From Chara braunii (taxonomy: Eukaryota > Streptophyta > Charophyceae > Charales > Characeae), in NCBI GenBank assembly GCA_003427395.1, contig BFEA01000827.1, positions 370,729 to 414,575 on the forward strand: a DNA stretch of 43,847 nt, in the 5' to 3' direction. The first letter of the stretch is position 1. Each line of letters begins with the position of its first letter. Both the position numbers and the translations under genes were made by a program. Below are positions 32,380 through 42,349 of the stretch, piece after piece. Below the pieces are notes generated by a model. It was not told the DNA's origin. It made no database searches and was given only the letters and a program-made list of their open reading frames with translations.

Positions 32380-33260
32380 AGTGTGCGCTCGCGCGCGCCC
32401 GGATCAGATAAATATTTTAAGTGCGCGCTAGCGCACGCCCAGATTAGATAATTATTTTTAGTGCGCGCTCGCGTGCGCTCAAATCAGATAATTATTTTCA
32501 GTGCGCGCCCAGGTCAAATATTTATTTTCAGTGCGCGCCCGCGTGCACCCAGACAAGATATTATGCGCCCATGCGCGCCCAAGCTTGAGAGTGCGCGCCC
32601 ATGCGCGCCCAAGCTTGATATTGCTGTTAGAGAGCGCGCCCATGTGCGCCCAAGCTTGAGAATGCGCGCCCAAGCTTGATATTGCTGTTAGAGAGCGCGC
32701 CCATGCGCGCCCAAGCTTGAGACTGTGCGCCCATGTGCGCCCAAGCTTGATATTGCTGTTAGAGCGCGCGCCCATGCACGCCCAAGCTTGAGAAGTGCGC
32801 GCCCAAGCTTGATATTGTTGTTAGAGAGCGCGCCCATGCACGCCCAAGCTTGAGAGTGCGCGCCCATGCGCGCCCAAGCTTGATATTGCTGTTAGAGAGC
32901 GCGCCCATGCGCACCCATGCGCACCCAAGCTTGGAATAGCAGTTAAGTGCGCGCCCAAGCTTGGTATTGCAGTTACAGTGCGCGCCCATGCGCGCCCAAG
33001 CTTGGAAAAGCAGTTAGAGTGTGCCCCCATGCGCGCCCAAGCTTGGTATAGCAGTTAGAGTACGCACCCATGCGCACCCAAGCTTGGCATTGCAGTTAGA
33101 GTGCGCGTTCAAGCTTGATATTGCTATTAGAGTGCGCGCCCATGTACGCCCAGGCTGAATTTCGTTATTTGAGCTCGCGCCCATGTGCACTTGCGCTGGA
33201 TATGTGTGCGCCCATGATGGATATTTTCGTTTGAGTGCGAGCCTATGTACGCCCGAGCAT
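32380..33260. repeat. Minisatellite 4, GCGCGCCC/AAGCTT repeat
   Basis: The unit combines GCGCGCCCATGCGCGCCC, AAGCTTGATATTGCTGTTA and GAGA; it is about 41-55 bp and recurs about 15 times. HindIII sites (AAGCTT) mark most units. The alternating GC/TG parts could form Z-DNA. Confidence 0.85.
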
Positions 33261-33464
33261 AGGATTGCTAGCTGGAATGATTTGCCATCACGCTCCTGTT
33301 GATTTTATTTCCTCGCTGATCAGCATTACCTCATGCACGTGATATTTTCCCTCGCACAGGGAGCATAGGCAGATCAGTCCCTACATAGATGACCTAGCTC
33401 AATCTAGCCCCAGTACATTCAGCATTTACGACTGGTCCCTATGCATGAGATGTTTTACTGATCA

Positions 33465-33800
33465 GTTGTTGTTCAGCCCGGCCCTTTAGGCGGGCCTACT
33501 TGAGATTATTGTTCTTCAGCTGGGCCCTTCAAACGGGCCTATTTGAGATTGTTGTTGTTCAGCACGGCCCTTCAGGCAGTCCAACTTGAGATTATTGTTG
33601 TTCAGCCAGGCCCCTTCAAGCGCGTCCTTTCTTCTGAGATAGCTTCTGTTCAGCCGGGCCCATTCAGGCGGGCTTTATATTGAGTTGCTGTTCAGTCGGG
33701 CCCATTCAGGCGGGCTTTATATTGAGTTGCTGTTCAGCCGGGCCCATTCAGGCGGGCCCTATATCGAGTTGCAGTCAGGCCATTCAGACAGGCCTCCACA
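33465..33800. repeat. Minisatellite 5, about 42-50-bp units
   Basis: The unit CAGCCGGGCCCATTCAGGCG continues GGCTTTATATTGAGTTGCTG. It recurs about 7 times, with older, more varied units first and near-identical ones at 33660-33770. Confidence 0.85.
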
Positions 33801-33812
33801 TTGAGTTGTTGA

Positions 33813-34918
33813 TTGCTATCCGGCCAGGTCTTGGAGGGAGTATCTGCATCAGTGAGAGTGTGCATTCCATCCAAGCTGGCCCGACGTCGTGAGACTACCC
33901 CTAAGTGGGGTAGACTGATTGAGAAGTTCTGCTACAGACATGTGGGACATCAGAGTTTCACTATCAGGGCTAATGAGTCCTCGACCTCGAGACACACGCT
34001 CGTGAGCACCTACTCGGTGAGGGGGGCAGAGACAGGAGTGAAGGGAACCACATACGACAGGATTGCTAATTATATATTTCGCACGGAGAGTTATTGGAGG
34101 GACAACTGGCTGCACGTGGTGTTTCCTCGCGTACCTTCAGCTCCTGGGGGTGTGCTCTTCGATTTTGACGGACGCAACCCCAAGCCTCTTAGTGAGCCCC
34201 GCAGCAAGGCGAAGAGGCGGAAGGACGACCGGATCCAGAGAGAGATAACCAGATCCGGAGTCCCAATCACTACATGTGCCCCGAAATCAGAGACAGATGA
34301 GTCGGATTTGGACCTCTGCTCTGTGAGTGACCTTGATCTTGGCGATTATTTCGACTGGGACACTCATAGGGATTGAGTTTGCGGACAGCGACAGGAGCGC
34401 TGGAGACCAGTGAGCGGAGACGTCGGAGGGCGACATTGAGGAGGATCGCACATCTTCTAGCACGGTATCTTCTTGAGGGTGATTGACTCCTACATGTCAG
34501 ACGACCCTGGATCTGAGACAGTTATTGGTCTCCCAAGAGGGGAAGGTCCGGTCCCATACCTCGGAGATGACTATAGTCATTTGATCGGGACAGACTTTGC
34601 TATGCAGGCTTATCGAAAGCCTCTTTACGGAGATCGCTTTCTCGAGGTTTCCTAAATTTACTCTGGTGGGAGAGGACGTATTGAGATATTGATTGGAGCT
34701 TCAGGCGATATCATCCTTGCGGAGGAGCTTTATCTCAGGAGCATCGCAGACGAGGAGATGGCTAGANGCATGGCCTACATCTGCAAGATTGATCCAGCAG
34801 CGCCTCTCGACATCAGCTACGTGGTTCCATAGTCGATAGTCACGCGAGTTCTCAATGACGAGGAGTCCCAGACGACAAGACTTATTCACGAGGGGGTACC
34901 ACTTATTATCATTGATTG
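33813..34918 (+). pseudogene. Decayed protein-coding region upstream of the family 2 PBS, unknown
   Basis: Frame 3 is coding in look over about 1.1 kb. The first part, to TGA 34374, has KLARRRETTPKWGRL, FCYRHVGHQSF, SYWRDNWLHVVFPRVPSA and an acidic end (SDLDLGDYFDWDTHRD). The same frame goes on with DDPGSETVIGLPRGEGPVP, LGDDYSHLIGTDFAMQAYRK, GASGDIILAEELYLRSIADE and QTTRLIHEGVPLIIID. Five or so stops interrupt it (TGA 34374; TGA and TAG near 34437 and 34458; TAA 34653; TAG near 34830). I do not recognise the family. If the LTR reaches from near 30 kb to the PBS at 35446, this gene lies inside the LTR. Confidence 0.5.
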
Positions 34919-35138
34919 AGGTTCTCTCTTTTGATTCACTATGATGTATTACAACATTATTATTTATTAGTGACTGCAGCCCTCCAATGGCTACTCCCTG
35001 CATACTCTGTGTATTACTCTTCAGTCTCGTATCTCTGGTCATACTTTTGCAGAGTTTGGTTTCTGGTCTTCTCATTTTGTTAGTGTCAATTGCTCTATGA
35101 TGCATGTTTGTTATTTTTTCTCCTTATTTTATGCAGGT

Positions 35139-35298
35139 TACAGTCAAGGAAGCTTAAAGGACTCCTAAATGATAGGGACTCTGCTGACCTTGAGTCTATC
35201 CTTTATACGGGGTCAGGTGCAGGGGATAAACCCGAACGCCTCACTCTAAGCCGTGTTGCCGCTGGCAGGAGGGATAACCCTGACTACTCGGCTGTATA
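35139..35298 (+). pseudogene. Possible last exon of the preceding gene
   Basis: After a T-rich stretch ending TTTTATGCAG (a good 3' splice site, ending at 35138) a short frame reads RLQSRKLKGLLNDRDSADLE and continues to TAA at about 35298. AATAAAG follows at once and could be a poly(A) signal. A matching donor, GAG|GTTCTC, lies near 34919. The gene model is a hypothesis. Confidence 0.35.
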
Positions 35299-35445
35299 AT
35301 AAAGTGTGACTACCTCTGAATACACCACTATTTTTAATATTTATCAGAATCCTGCGTGACAGCCTGCCTGTCCTCCAACCCACCGAGCTCGATCCGGGGA
35401 AGGACATCTAGCCAGACCCTTGAAGCGGTGGGGGCGCGACAAAAA

Positions 35446-35463
35446 TCGCGCCGTTGTCGGGGA
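35446..35463 (+). promoter_or_regulatory. Primer-binding site of family 2, tRNA-Asp type
   Basis: TCGCGCCGTTGTCGGGGA differs at two positions from TGGCGCCGTTGCCGGGGA, the usual PBS of Athila/Tat-type elements, which is complementary to the tRNA-Asp 3' end. A GACA just upstream (to 35442) could be the LTR end. Confidence 0.65.
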
Positions 35464-35698
35464 CTCAAAAATCTTAAGTCCTTGGGAGCGGACCTTGGTC
35501 ACAATATTCAGTGACTAGGGAGCAGTTTAATATTTCGTACAAGGTCAGGCTCAGGTTAGAAAGACTTTTCAACTAGAGGAGCCCCGAGAGGAGGGGCCTT
35601 TTGCAGAAGTCTATCTGAAGTGACTCAGACCTGCAAGCAAGAGTTCGGAATTTGTTTTCTGAACCCTTCGCTTGAGAAGTCTATAAGTCAGAAACCAG

Positions 35699-36097
35699 AT
35701 GATGACAAAAGAGTATGATGTCCTAGAAGCCCTAACTCGTGTCATCTGCGGTGGTGCCTTCCCTTATATGTTTGTCAAATGCATTACTTGTGTGAAAAGT
35801 GCAACGACTGTGCATGTGCTTGTCTCTAGATTCCTTGACACTGATGATTATGATATTCGACCCTTCATCCTAGAAGGGGCTGATGGGGATTCGAGTTTCT
35901 TTACCAACTGGGATGTCATAGTGGAGTGTGTCAAAGTCGAGAAAGATCAGTTGAGACAGCAAGGGATAGAGGCGAGTTGGAGTTTACTGCCTAGGATTTA
36001 GGAGAAGATTCCTACCCCGCCAGTACCTAAAAGATTTTGTGATGGTAGGAACTGGCAGCCAATCATCAATGCAGCATTGAGAAGGCAAACCTGGTAA
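35699..36097 (+). pseudogene. Pre-gag array ORF A (paralogue family), one stop
   Basis: ATG at 35699. The product has 132 residues, with a TAG at 35999-36001 inside it and the natural end at TAA 36095. The N-terminal block is GGAFPYMFVKCITC, the middle block is VLVSRFLDTDDYDIRPF, and the C-terminal block has WSLLPR, FCDGRNWQPIINAALR and final W. The same three blocks recur in ORFs B, D, E and F. The length is practically equal to B (131), which supports these ends. I do not recognise a known domain. B starts 7 bases after this stop. Confidence 0.75.
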
Positions 36098-36104
36098 GTA
36101 GTCA

Positions 36105-36500
36105 ATGTCAGCGATAACGAAAGCGATAGAGGCACTGACAAGGATCACGGTTGGGGGTGCCTTCCCATACGTCATTGAGAGGTGTGTGACTTGTGAGTAC
36201 CACTCAGTGATCCTGTACGTCCTTGTAGCTCGGTTTCTTGATACGGATGACTATGATGTGAGGGCATACGTATCTGGTGAGACAAGGAGAGGGATCAATT
36301 ACGAGACATGTTGGATAGTTGCTGCAGAGTATGTCCTGGATGAAAGGTTGTTGTTGAGACAACGAGGGAAGAAAGTGACTTGGAGTGTCCTGCCTAGAGA
36401 GTTTGAGAGATTCCCAAGTCCGTCTGTGCCCGCTAGCTTCTGCGACGGAAAGGACTGGAGACCAATCCTCAACGCGGTACTTAGAGACCGAGCGTGGTGA
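36105..36500 (+). CDS. Pre-gag array ORF B (paralogue family), intact
   Basis: This is an open frame of 131 codons with ATG at 36105, and the best-kept member of the array. The blocks are GGAFPYVIERCVTC, VLVARFLDTDDYDVRAYV, KVTWSVLPREFERFPSPSVP and SFCDGKDWRPILNAVLRDRA. Like A it stops right after Trp. The hydrophobic VLVARFL and the later YDVRAYV look like beta strands, and the middle part is charged and probably helical. There is no signal peptide or membrane segment. The function is unknown. The next ORF starts 3 bases after the stop, so this frame sits in an operon-like row, which is rare in eukaryotes. Confidence 0.8.
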   Translation: MSAITKAIEALTRITVGGAFPYVIERCVTCEYHSVILYVLVARFLDTDDYDVRAYVSGETRRGINYETCWIVAAEYVLDERLLLRQRGKKVTWSVLPREFERFPSPSVPASFCDGKDWRPILNAVLRDRAW

Positions 36501-36503
36501 GCC

Positions 36504-36788
36504 ATGCCAAGAGATGTCTACACTCCTGATGACGGAGAGAGGTTCTGCTTCGAGGTCTATCTAGATGAGCAACGAGCGACTGTCATCGGGGCCGTGAGAG
36601 GATGCGACACTAGGCTAGGTGGGCGCGATGAGATTGGCATGGTAGAGCACTACCTTGAGCTTATGCGAGTGGCTGCTTTTAGAGCAATTACACATCAGAC
36701 TAAGATTAGGCATCTGCTGGATTGCAAGAGTTCGGATGGCAGGAGAGTGATGCTACATGCGAGAGATGAGACCATTCTATCTAGATAG
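36504..36788 (+). CDS. Pre-gag array ORF C, unrelated small protein
   Basis: 94 codons from ATG 36504, three bases after ORF B and in the same frame. It contains FCFEVYLDEQRATVIGAVRG and a His/Arg-rich end (ITHQTKIRHLLDC). It does not share the blocks of A, B, D, E and F. It could also be a C-terminal extension of B if the TGA at 36498 is a mutated codon, but A ends at the same place as B, which speaks against that. Confidence 0.5.
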   Translation: MPRDVYTPDDGERFCFEVYLDEQRATVIGAVRGCDTRLGGRDEIGMVEHYLELMRVAAFRAITHQTKIRHLLDCKSSDGRRVMLHARDETILSR

Positions 36789-36835
36789 CATCCTGCGGAC
36801 AGTTTGGCTAGAGGTGCTAGGAGCAGCCCAAGACA

Positions 36836-37360
36836 ATGATATTGGAATGTGAAAACTTTACGTCAATTGCGACTGTGACCATTGGTAGAGGATGGTTAGA
36901 TAAAGTAACAGAGACTGACAGTCTGTTTGAGATATTGAGACACGACGTCTGTAAGGAAGGGCGTTTAATATTCTATGTTCCAGTGGTCAGATTTCTCAAG
37001 ACTGATGAGCTTGACGTGAGGGCTTATGCTCAGGAAGGAATAAGAGAAGAAGAAGGTTATTTAGAGTGTCTTAGGAGAGTGTACATTCATCTCTCAAGAG
37101 TAAGGGAGCAACTTCGAAGCTTGGATGAGAAAGTGACTTGGGGGAAACGAGTCAGGCAATTTGAAAGACTCCCTAGTTTTCTGACTACGGATAGTTTCGC
37201 TGACAGGAGAAACTGGGCGCCTCTTCTAGAAGTTATTGTTGTGGTTGGTAAGGCAAGAGAGAATGACTTAGTCATGCGACCGAAGATTCTGTTTTTCGAT
37301 ACCTTCGTTTGGCGATTCGAAGTTCAAGACGAGGCTTCTCCTGAATTTTCCATCACCTGA
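36836..37360 (+). CDS. Pre-gag array ORF D (paralogue family), diverged
   Basis: 174 codons from ATG 36836. It keeps the middle and C-terminal blocks (VPVVRFLKTDELDVRAYA, KVTWGKRVRQFERLP, SFADRRNWAPLLEVIV). The GGAFPY block is lost. After the last block the frame runs on about 40 residues longer than in A and B, so the original stop may have been lost. It is an open reading frame, but the divergence suggests either a new role or early decay. Confidence 0.65.
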   Translation: MILECENFTSIATVTIGRGWLDKVTETDSLFEILRHDVCKEGRLIFYVPVVRFLKTDELDVRAYAQEGIREEEGYLECLRRVYIHLSRVREQLRSLDEKVTWGKRVRQFERLPSFLTTDSFADRRNWAPLLEVIVVVGKARENDLVMRPKILFFDTFVWRFEVQDEASPEFSIT

Positions 37361-37379
37361 CAATGGAAAGGAGCCTGTT

Positions 37380-37894
37380 ATGGCTGAGGTGAATGCTGGT
37401 TTCCTAGGAAGCAGGCATATTTGGGAGGAGGCTGAAGGAAGGGTGTTACCAGATATTAATTCTTCGGTCATTTTGCACCTACTCCGGGATTTGGAACCCT
37501 TCACGGTATGAGGGGCGTTTTCTTATAAGATTGAGAAATACATTGTCTTAGCCATATCTGAGGCAGAAGAAAAAGTGTATATGTTAGTAATTCGCTTCCT
37601 AGAGACCAATGAATATGACGTGCGTATATACACTCCAGTGACTAGGAAGATTTGCGGCGGTATACGAGGTGTCACGAGTGGGCACTTAGTCACGTCTGTA
37701 AATACAGAAACGAACTCAGGAAAGAAGGTAAGAAAGTTACCTCGAGTGTGGAGCCTACTGAGTACGAGAGTTTTTCAAGTCCTCCTATTTCGAATAGCTT
37801 CGTCAATGGTGAGAATTGGGAGTCTATCCTTAATACCGTTTTAAGAGATAGGAAGTGGAGCAGTATCAACATTGGCGATTCGAGCACTGGATAG
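37380..37894 (+). pseudogene. Pre-gag array ORF E (paralogue family), broken
   Basis: ATG at 37380. A TGA falls right at the GGAF block (V-stop-GAFSYKIEKYIV). The middle block is MLVIRFLETNEYDVRIY. A frameshift near 37680 leads into a frame with GKKVTSSVEPTEYESFSSPP and SFVNGENWESILNTVLRD, ending at TAG 37892-37894. The N-terminal 40 residues before the block are longer than in A or B. Confidence 0.7.
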
Positions 37895-37948
37895 GATTAG
37901 ACGGATCAGAGACAAAGAAGAATCATGGGGGTCGCTAAGGATTAGGCA

Positions 37949-38371
37949 ATGTCTGATTACTGTCCGGCAGTCATGGCAGCACTAGACGCCTTAGTTCCTT
38001 TTACCGGTGGAGGAGTTTTTCCCCACAAGATAGAGCGCTGCATATCCCTGGAGGAGAAATACGCACCTGGGAAGGCGTATATCCTTGTAGTGAAGTTCCT
38101 TGACACTGGTGAGTACGATATTCGACCCTATGTTCCCTCATTAAGAGAAAGAGGGACAGATCGCGAAACTTTTCGAAGCAGGATTAGTAATACAGTTGAT
38201 CAAGAAAAGAGAGAGTTTGAAAAAAAAAGAGCAAGAGTAGTGAGTAACCTAACTCTAATTGTGTTTGACAGGTTCCCCGAACCAGTTTTGCCGGAAAGTT
38301 TTACGAACGGCAGAAACTGGGAACAAATTTTAAACGCAATCATAAGAGAGAAAAGGTTCAGGAAGAAATAG
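37949..38371 (+). CDS. Pre-gag array ORF F (paralogue family), intact
   Basis: 140 codons from ATG 37949. The blocks are GGGVFPHKIERCIS, ILVVKFLDTGEYDIRPYV and FDRFPEPVLPESFTNGRNW followed by QILNAIIRE. The end is basic (KRFRKK). It lies 26 bases before the gag ATG. It is intact, and with B it is the best candidate for expression. Confidence 0.75.
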   Translation: MSDYCPAVMAALDALVPFTGGGVFPHKIERCISLEEKYAPGKAYILVVKFLDTGEYDIRPYVPSLRERGTDRETFRSRISNTVDQEKREFEKKRARVVSNLTLIVFDRFPEPVLPESFTNGRNWEQILNAIIREKRFRKK

Positions 38372-38397
38372 AGGTTTTAACCAATATATCAGACAAG

Positions 38398-39480
38398 ATG
38401 GTCAGGGGACAGGACACAAGGCAGAACCTTGCTAGTTCCTCCGCAGGTGACGGAGAAGTGATCACTACCACTGTTCTACAAGAAATGTTGAAGAGGATAG
38501 AGGCCATGAAGACCGGGATGGACACTATGAATGTTCGTCTAGACCCTCCAAAAGCTAAGGTACCTCCAGAGAACATACCCTGCTTTGATGAAACCAAGGT
38601 TAGGGAGTTCATGGAAGACTATGATGTCTTCGGTATGAGCCACGGTTGATCGGATAAACAGAAGTTAAAAGTTATGCTAGCCTATGTTGAGCCTAAGATG
38701 AGGGTGTCGGTGACAAAAACGACACAAAGACTCACAACATGGTTCGAGGTCAGACAAAAGATGCTGGAAGAATACGCGAAGTATGACGTTCCAACAACTA
38801 TGCAAAATTTGTTAGAAGCGCGACGTTCAAAATATGCAACCCTTGATCAATTCCTAGAGGATTTTGAGCGGGTTGCGCGGAGAGTACCCTTTCTAGATGA
38901 GGCCCAGAAGTGTCATGTCCTGCTAACTAATTTTGCAGAGGATGAAAGGAAGAGTGTGGTAAGCCGCGCTGCTCATTATCCTCTGAAGTGGAATGAAGTG
39001 GTTGAGATGGTCCGTGAACTACCTTCGGTGTCAAACCGGAAGTGGTCTCTGGAACAGATGAGAGAAATCACTAGTGCAAGAGAAGGAAATGTTGAGATAG
39101 CTAAGGGAGGAAACTTGAAGGCCGAAAAAATCCTTGGTCTTCTCGTTAAGCTTGGTAGCTTCGAAAAGTTAACCCTTCCTGCTCCAGCGACTCAAGCACT
39201 TGTTGGAGCCGAAGAAGGTAAGGTAGAAAGAAAGAAGGAGAAACAAAAGGAAGATAGTGAAAGTGAGGGTGAGAGTAGTGATGAAGATGACGCTAGGCGA
39301 AGGAGAAAAGAAAGATAAAAGAAGAAGCGTGACCGGGATTGAAAGAAAGATAATAAGAGTCGAGATTGACAAAGGAGAGATGACCCCTTCCGATGTTATT
39401 ATTGTGACGAGGGAGGCCATACTATAACTCGGTGTCCTATACTAGAGAAGGAACTCGAAGAAGGGATTGTCAAGAAGAAT
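38398..39480 (+). pseudogene. Family 2 gag with CCHC knuckle
   Basis: One frame from ATG 38398. The N-terminal part has a short coiled-coil-like stretch (LQEMLKRIEAMKTGMDTMNV). The gag core has TTWFEVRQKMLEEYAKYDVP and LDQFLEDFERVARRVPFLDE. A K/E/D-rich charged hinge follows, then a zinc knuckle CYYCDEGGHTITRC at 39394-39435. Stops in this frame are TGA 38647, TAA 39316, TGA 39340 and TGA 39367. The frame passes without change into the protease ORF, so gag and protease were probably one polyprotein. Confidence 0.8.
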
Positions 39481-39540
39481 GCCAATGAGCACGTCTGTGA
39501 TGCCAATTGGAATAAGATAGATTTCCGAGTCAAAGGAGGA

Positions 39541-40992
39541 ATGCGAGCAGTTATCCTAGAACAGGCTAGGGCCAATAAGGATAAAAAGAAGAAGGTTAGA
39601 GTTAATGTTATCACCTTTGATGGTATGCTACCTCCGGAGATGGTGGCTCAAGACGACAATCTCGGAAGTCAAAACCTGAATGTATCCCATATGAGTCAAA
39701 AAGAGGTCGAAGAGAAAAAGCGAGAGAAGGCTCAAAGAGAGCTAGACCAGCTGATAGATGGGACCAAGGACCTAGTGAAGGAAGGGAATGGAAAGGAAGC
39801 TGTCGGGAAGAATAGAAGGGTGGTCTTGAGATCCGAAGCCGAGGAAGGGATCTCGATAGATGAAGTAGTAAAGAAATTACTCGAGGAGACCGAAATCACC
39901 CTATCCTGGAAAGAAGCAGTAGCCTTGGTACCTAAGTTTAGAGAAGAACTTAAAAAGATGGTTGAAAGGCGGAAGGTAGAAATCAATAGCCTAAGACTCT
40001 TTCCTCAGCATGTGGAAAAAGCCCTGTCTGGTACCAAGATGAGGTTTGGTAACATGTCGTGTGGATACTTGAATATCTCTATGAATGACGTGAAGGTTAG
40101 AGCCCTAGTGGACACTGGGGCCGAAATGGTGCTTATGTCCTTGGCCACAATGAGGTCATGTGGGCTCGGGATAGACAGGAAGGCCAATCATCAGCTTTCC
40201 AATATAGCCGGGTTTCTGCGTTTGGAAGGTTTTATTGATGATTTGCCTATTCGAATTGGGACTTTGCGGGCCGAGATCCTCTGTTTTGTGGTCCCCAACT
40301 TGGATCATGATTGCATTCTCGGAGCCCCTTTCCTACATAGAATGGAGGCTTATGCGTTCTTTGGTCATGATGGGGCAGCCTTGCTTTCTCTCCAGGATCC
40401 TAACAATGGTAAAGAACAGGCTTTTGTGATAAGTGATAGACATCATCCTCGTCATCAGCGACATGTTAACTCTCTTAAGCATGGAGAATCTGACAAACTG
40501 GTTGAGAAAGTACGAGCAAAGCTGAAAGAAAGTGGAATAATAGATGAGAAGACGACAATTAGAGTAAATGATATTGGGAAGATGTTCAAGCTCCTGGATA
40601 AAGAAAAGGAGTTGGGCGATAAGAGAGAGATGGAAGGTTTTCAAGGATGCTGTGAGGGCAGTCAAAGCTGGCACAATGCAGCTCACCTTCTCTGCGACTG
40701 GTCTTTTTTTAGGAAAATTGTCACCGGGTCTAGGAGGAAGTATAAGCACAAATGCGTTAAGAAGAATCCGGTGGCCGTCTTGATAGAGAAAAATTACAAT
40801 GAGGCATTAGAGAAGGAGAGAAAGATAATTAAAAGATTGAGAGAGGCTGCATTAAAAGGAGGGAGAATTACCCCAAAAAGGTTCAAGATAATGAAGGTAG
40901 GAACCGATGACTTCCTTCTGCCAGCTGATAGGGATTTCATATATGAATTATGTCAGAAGTACAGTGGTGCCTTTTCCTTTACTGGACGTTGA
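39541..40992 (+). pseudogene. Family 2 protease and pol linker
   Basis: This is an open frame of 483 codons in the gag frame. The aspartic protease has VRALVDTGAEMVLMS (DTGA near 40110) and HDCILGAPFLHRMEA. The N-terminal half before it is charged and partly coiled. After the protease comes a long linker, and then YELCQKYSGAFSF, the usual lead-in to the RT. A frameshift near 40985 separates it from the RT frame. Confidence 0.8.
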
Positions 40993-42349
40993 CATGATCA
41001 AGATGGTCAAAATCTGGACCGTTCCTCACACGCCTTGGAATGATAGACCCACGAAATATGCCCAAAAGGAAGAAGAAGAGGTAATGAAGTACATAAACCA
41101 AAAGATCGCCTCCAGCGTTGCGGAACCAGCTGATGGAGCTTACGCCAATTACTGGTTTTGCTTTTGGATGTCAGGTGGTGGCCTGCGCTGGATACAGAAC
41201 TTGCAAAAGTTGAATTAGGTAGCGGTTCGCGATGCGGGTAGTTTACCCAACGCGGATCTGTTTGTCGAGTCTTTTGCAGGAAGGAGCATCGACTCCCTAA
41301 TAGACTTGTACTCTGGCTATGACCAATTTTCGATAGACCCTACTAGTCGACCTATGACCGCCATGCATACACCTAGAGGCCTCATACAAATGTGTGTAGT
41401 GCCTCAAGGGTGGACGAATGGGGTCGCGGTCGTTCAGCGAGATATGCTGAAGGTCATGGGGGACATATGCCCAGAGGTTACATTTCCATACATTGACGAC
41501 AATCCAGTTAAAGGACCGAAGAAAAAAAATGAGACTTTAGTGGATGGTCGAGTCAGGCAGTTCGTATGGGAACATGCACAGGGAGTAGCGAAAGTACTAG
41601 AAAGGTTGGCTAAATACAACCTAACAGCCAGCAGGCCGAAATCACTACTGTTCCAAAGGAAGGTAACGATCTTGGGTTTTAGGTGCTTCTTGGAAGGAAG
41701 AAGTCATGATCCTAAGAAAGTGGATAAACTCCTGAACTGACCGATGTCTCTAAAAACGGTTGGGGAAGTAAGGAGCTTCCTAGGGGTCTGCAACTTCTGG
41801 CGAATCTTCATCCCCGGGTTCGCCAAGATAACCGATCCCCTTAGAAAAATGGTGCGGCAAAGAGTCAGCTTAGAGTGGTCTGACCAAAGAGAGAAGGCTG
41901 CGCGGGTACTTCAAGATAAACTAAGAGATGACGGGGTCATATTAGGAGTATCATACTTCGACGATGAAAGGGAGAGGCCCTTCATCATCGAAGCCGATGG
42001 CGGCCCGATAGCATTAGGAGGGGTGCTCGTGCAGTGAGATGAGAATGGTAAAGAAAGGCCACTTAGATTTGAGAGTCGCACCCTTAATTCGGTAGAGAGA
42101 GGCTATATTCAGTTCAGGAAGGAACTCCTGGCGATCCTGCACTGTTTCAGGGTGTTTAGACACTATGTTATGGGGCGGAGATTCATCCTAAGAACGGATT
42201 CCACGGCGGTAATCAGAGCTGTTAAGAGACATCAACAAGTAGATGCTACGGTCAGTAGGTGGATAACTCACATATGGACGTATGATTTCGTATTAGAGAA
42301 GGTACCTACTGAAAAGAATCGAGCCGATGGGCTGAGCCGCGTAGAATAG
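40960..42349 (+). pseudogene. Family 2 reverse transcriptase and RNase H
   Basis: Frame 2. The RT blocks are KIWTVPHTPWNDRPTKYAQK, SLIDLYSGYDQFSI (first Asp), TAMHTPRGLIQMCVVPQGWT and FPYIDDNPVKGPKKK (YIDD, near 41487-41531). The connection block is VRSFLGVCNFWRIFIPGFAK. The RNase H has FIIEADGGPIALGGVLVQ, then ESRTLN, then LRTDSTAVIRAV and NRADGLSRVE. Stops are TAG 41216, TGA 41738, TGA 42035 and TAG 42347. The VKGP after YIDD is a feature I associate with some fungal Ty3/gypsy lineages. Confidence 0.85.

Noticed and set aside
30541-33800. CRISPR-like arrays
   Set aside because: Repeats follow each other directly without unique spacers, and the DNA is eukaryotic.
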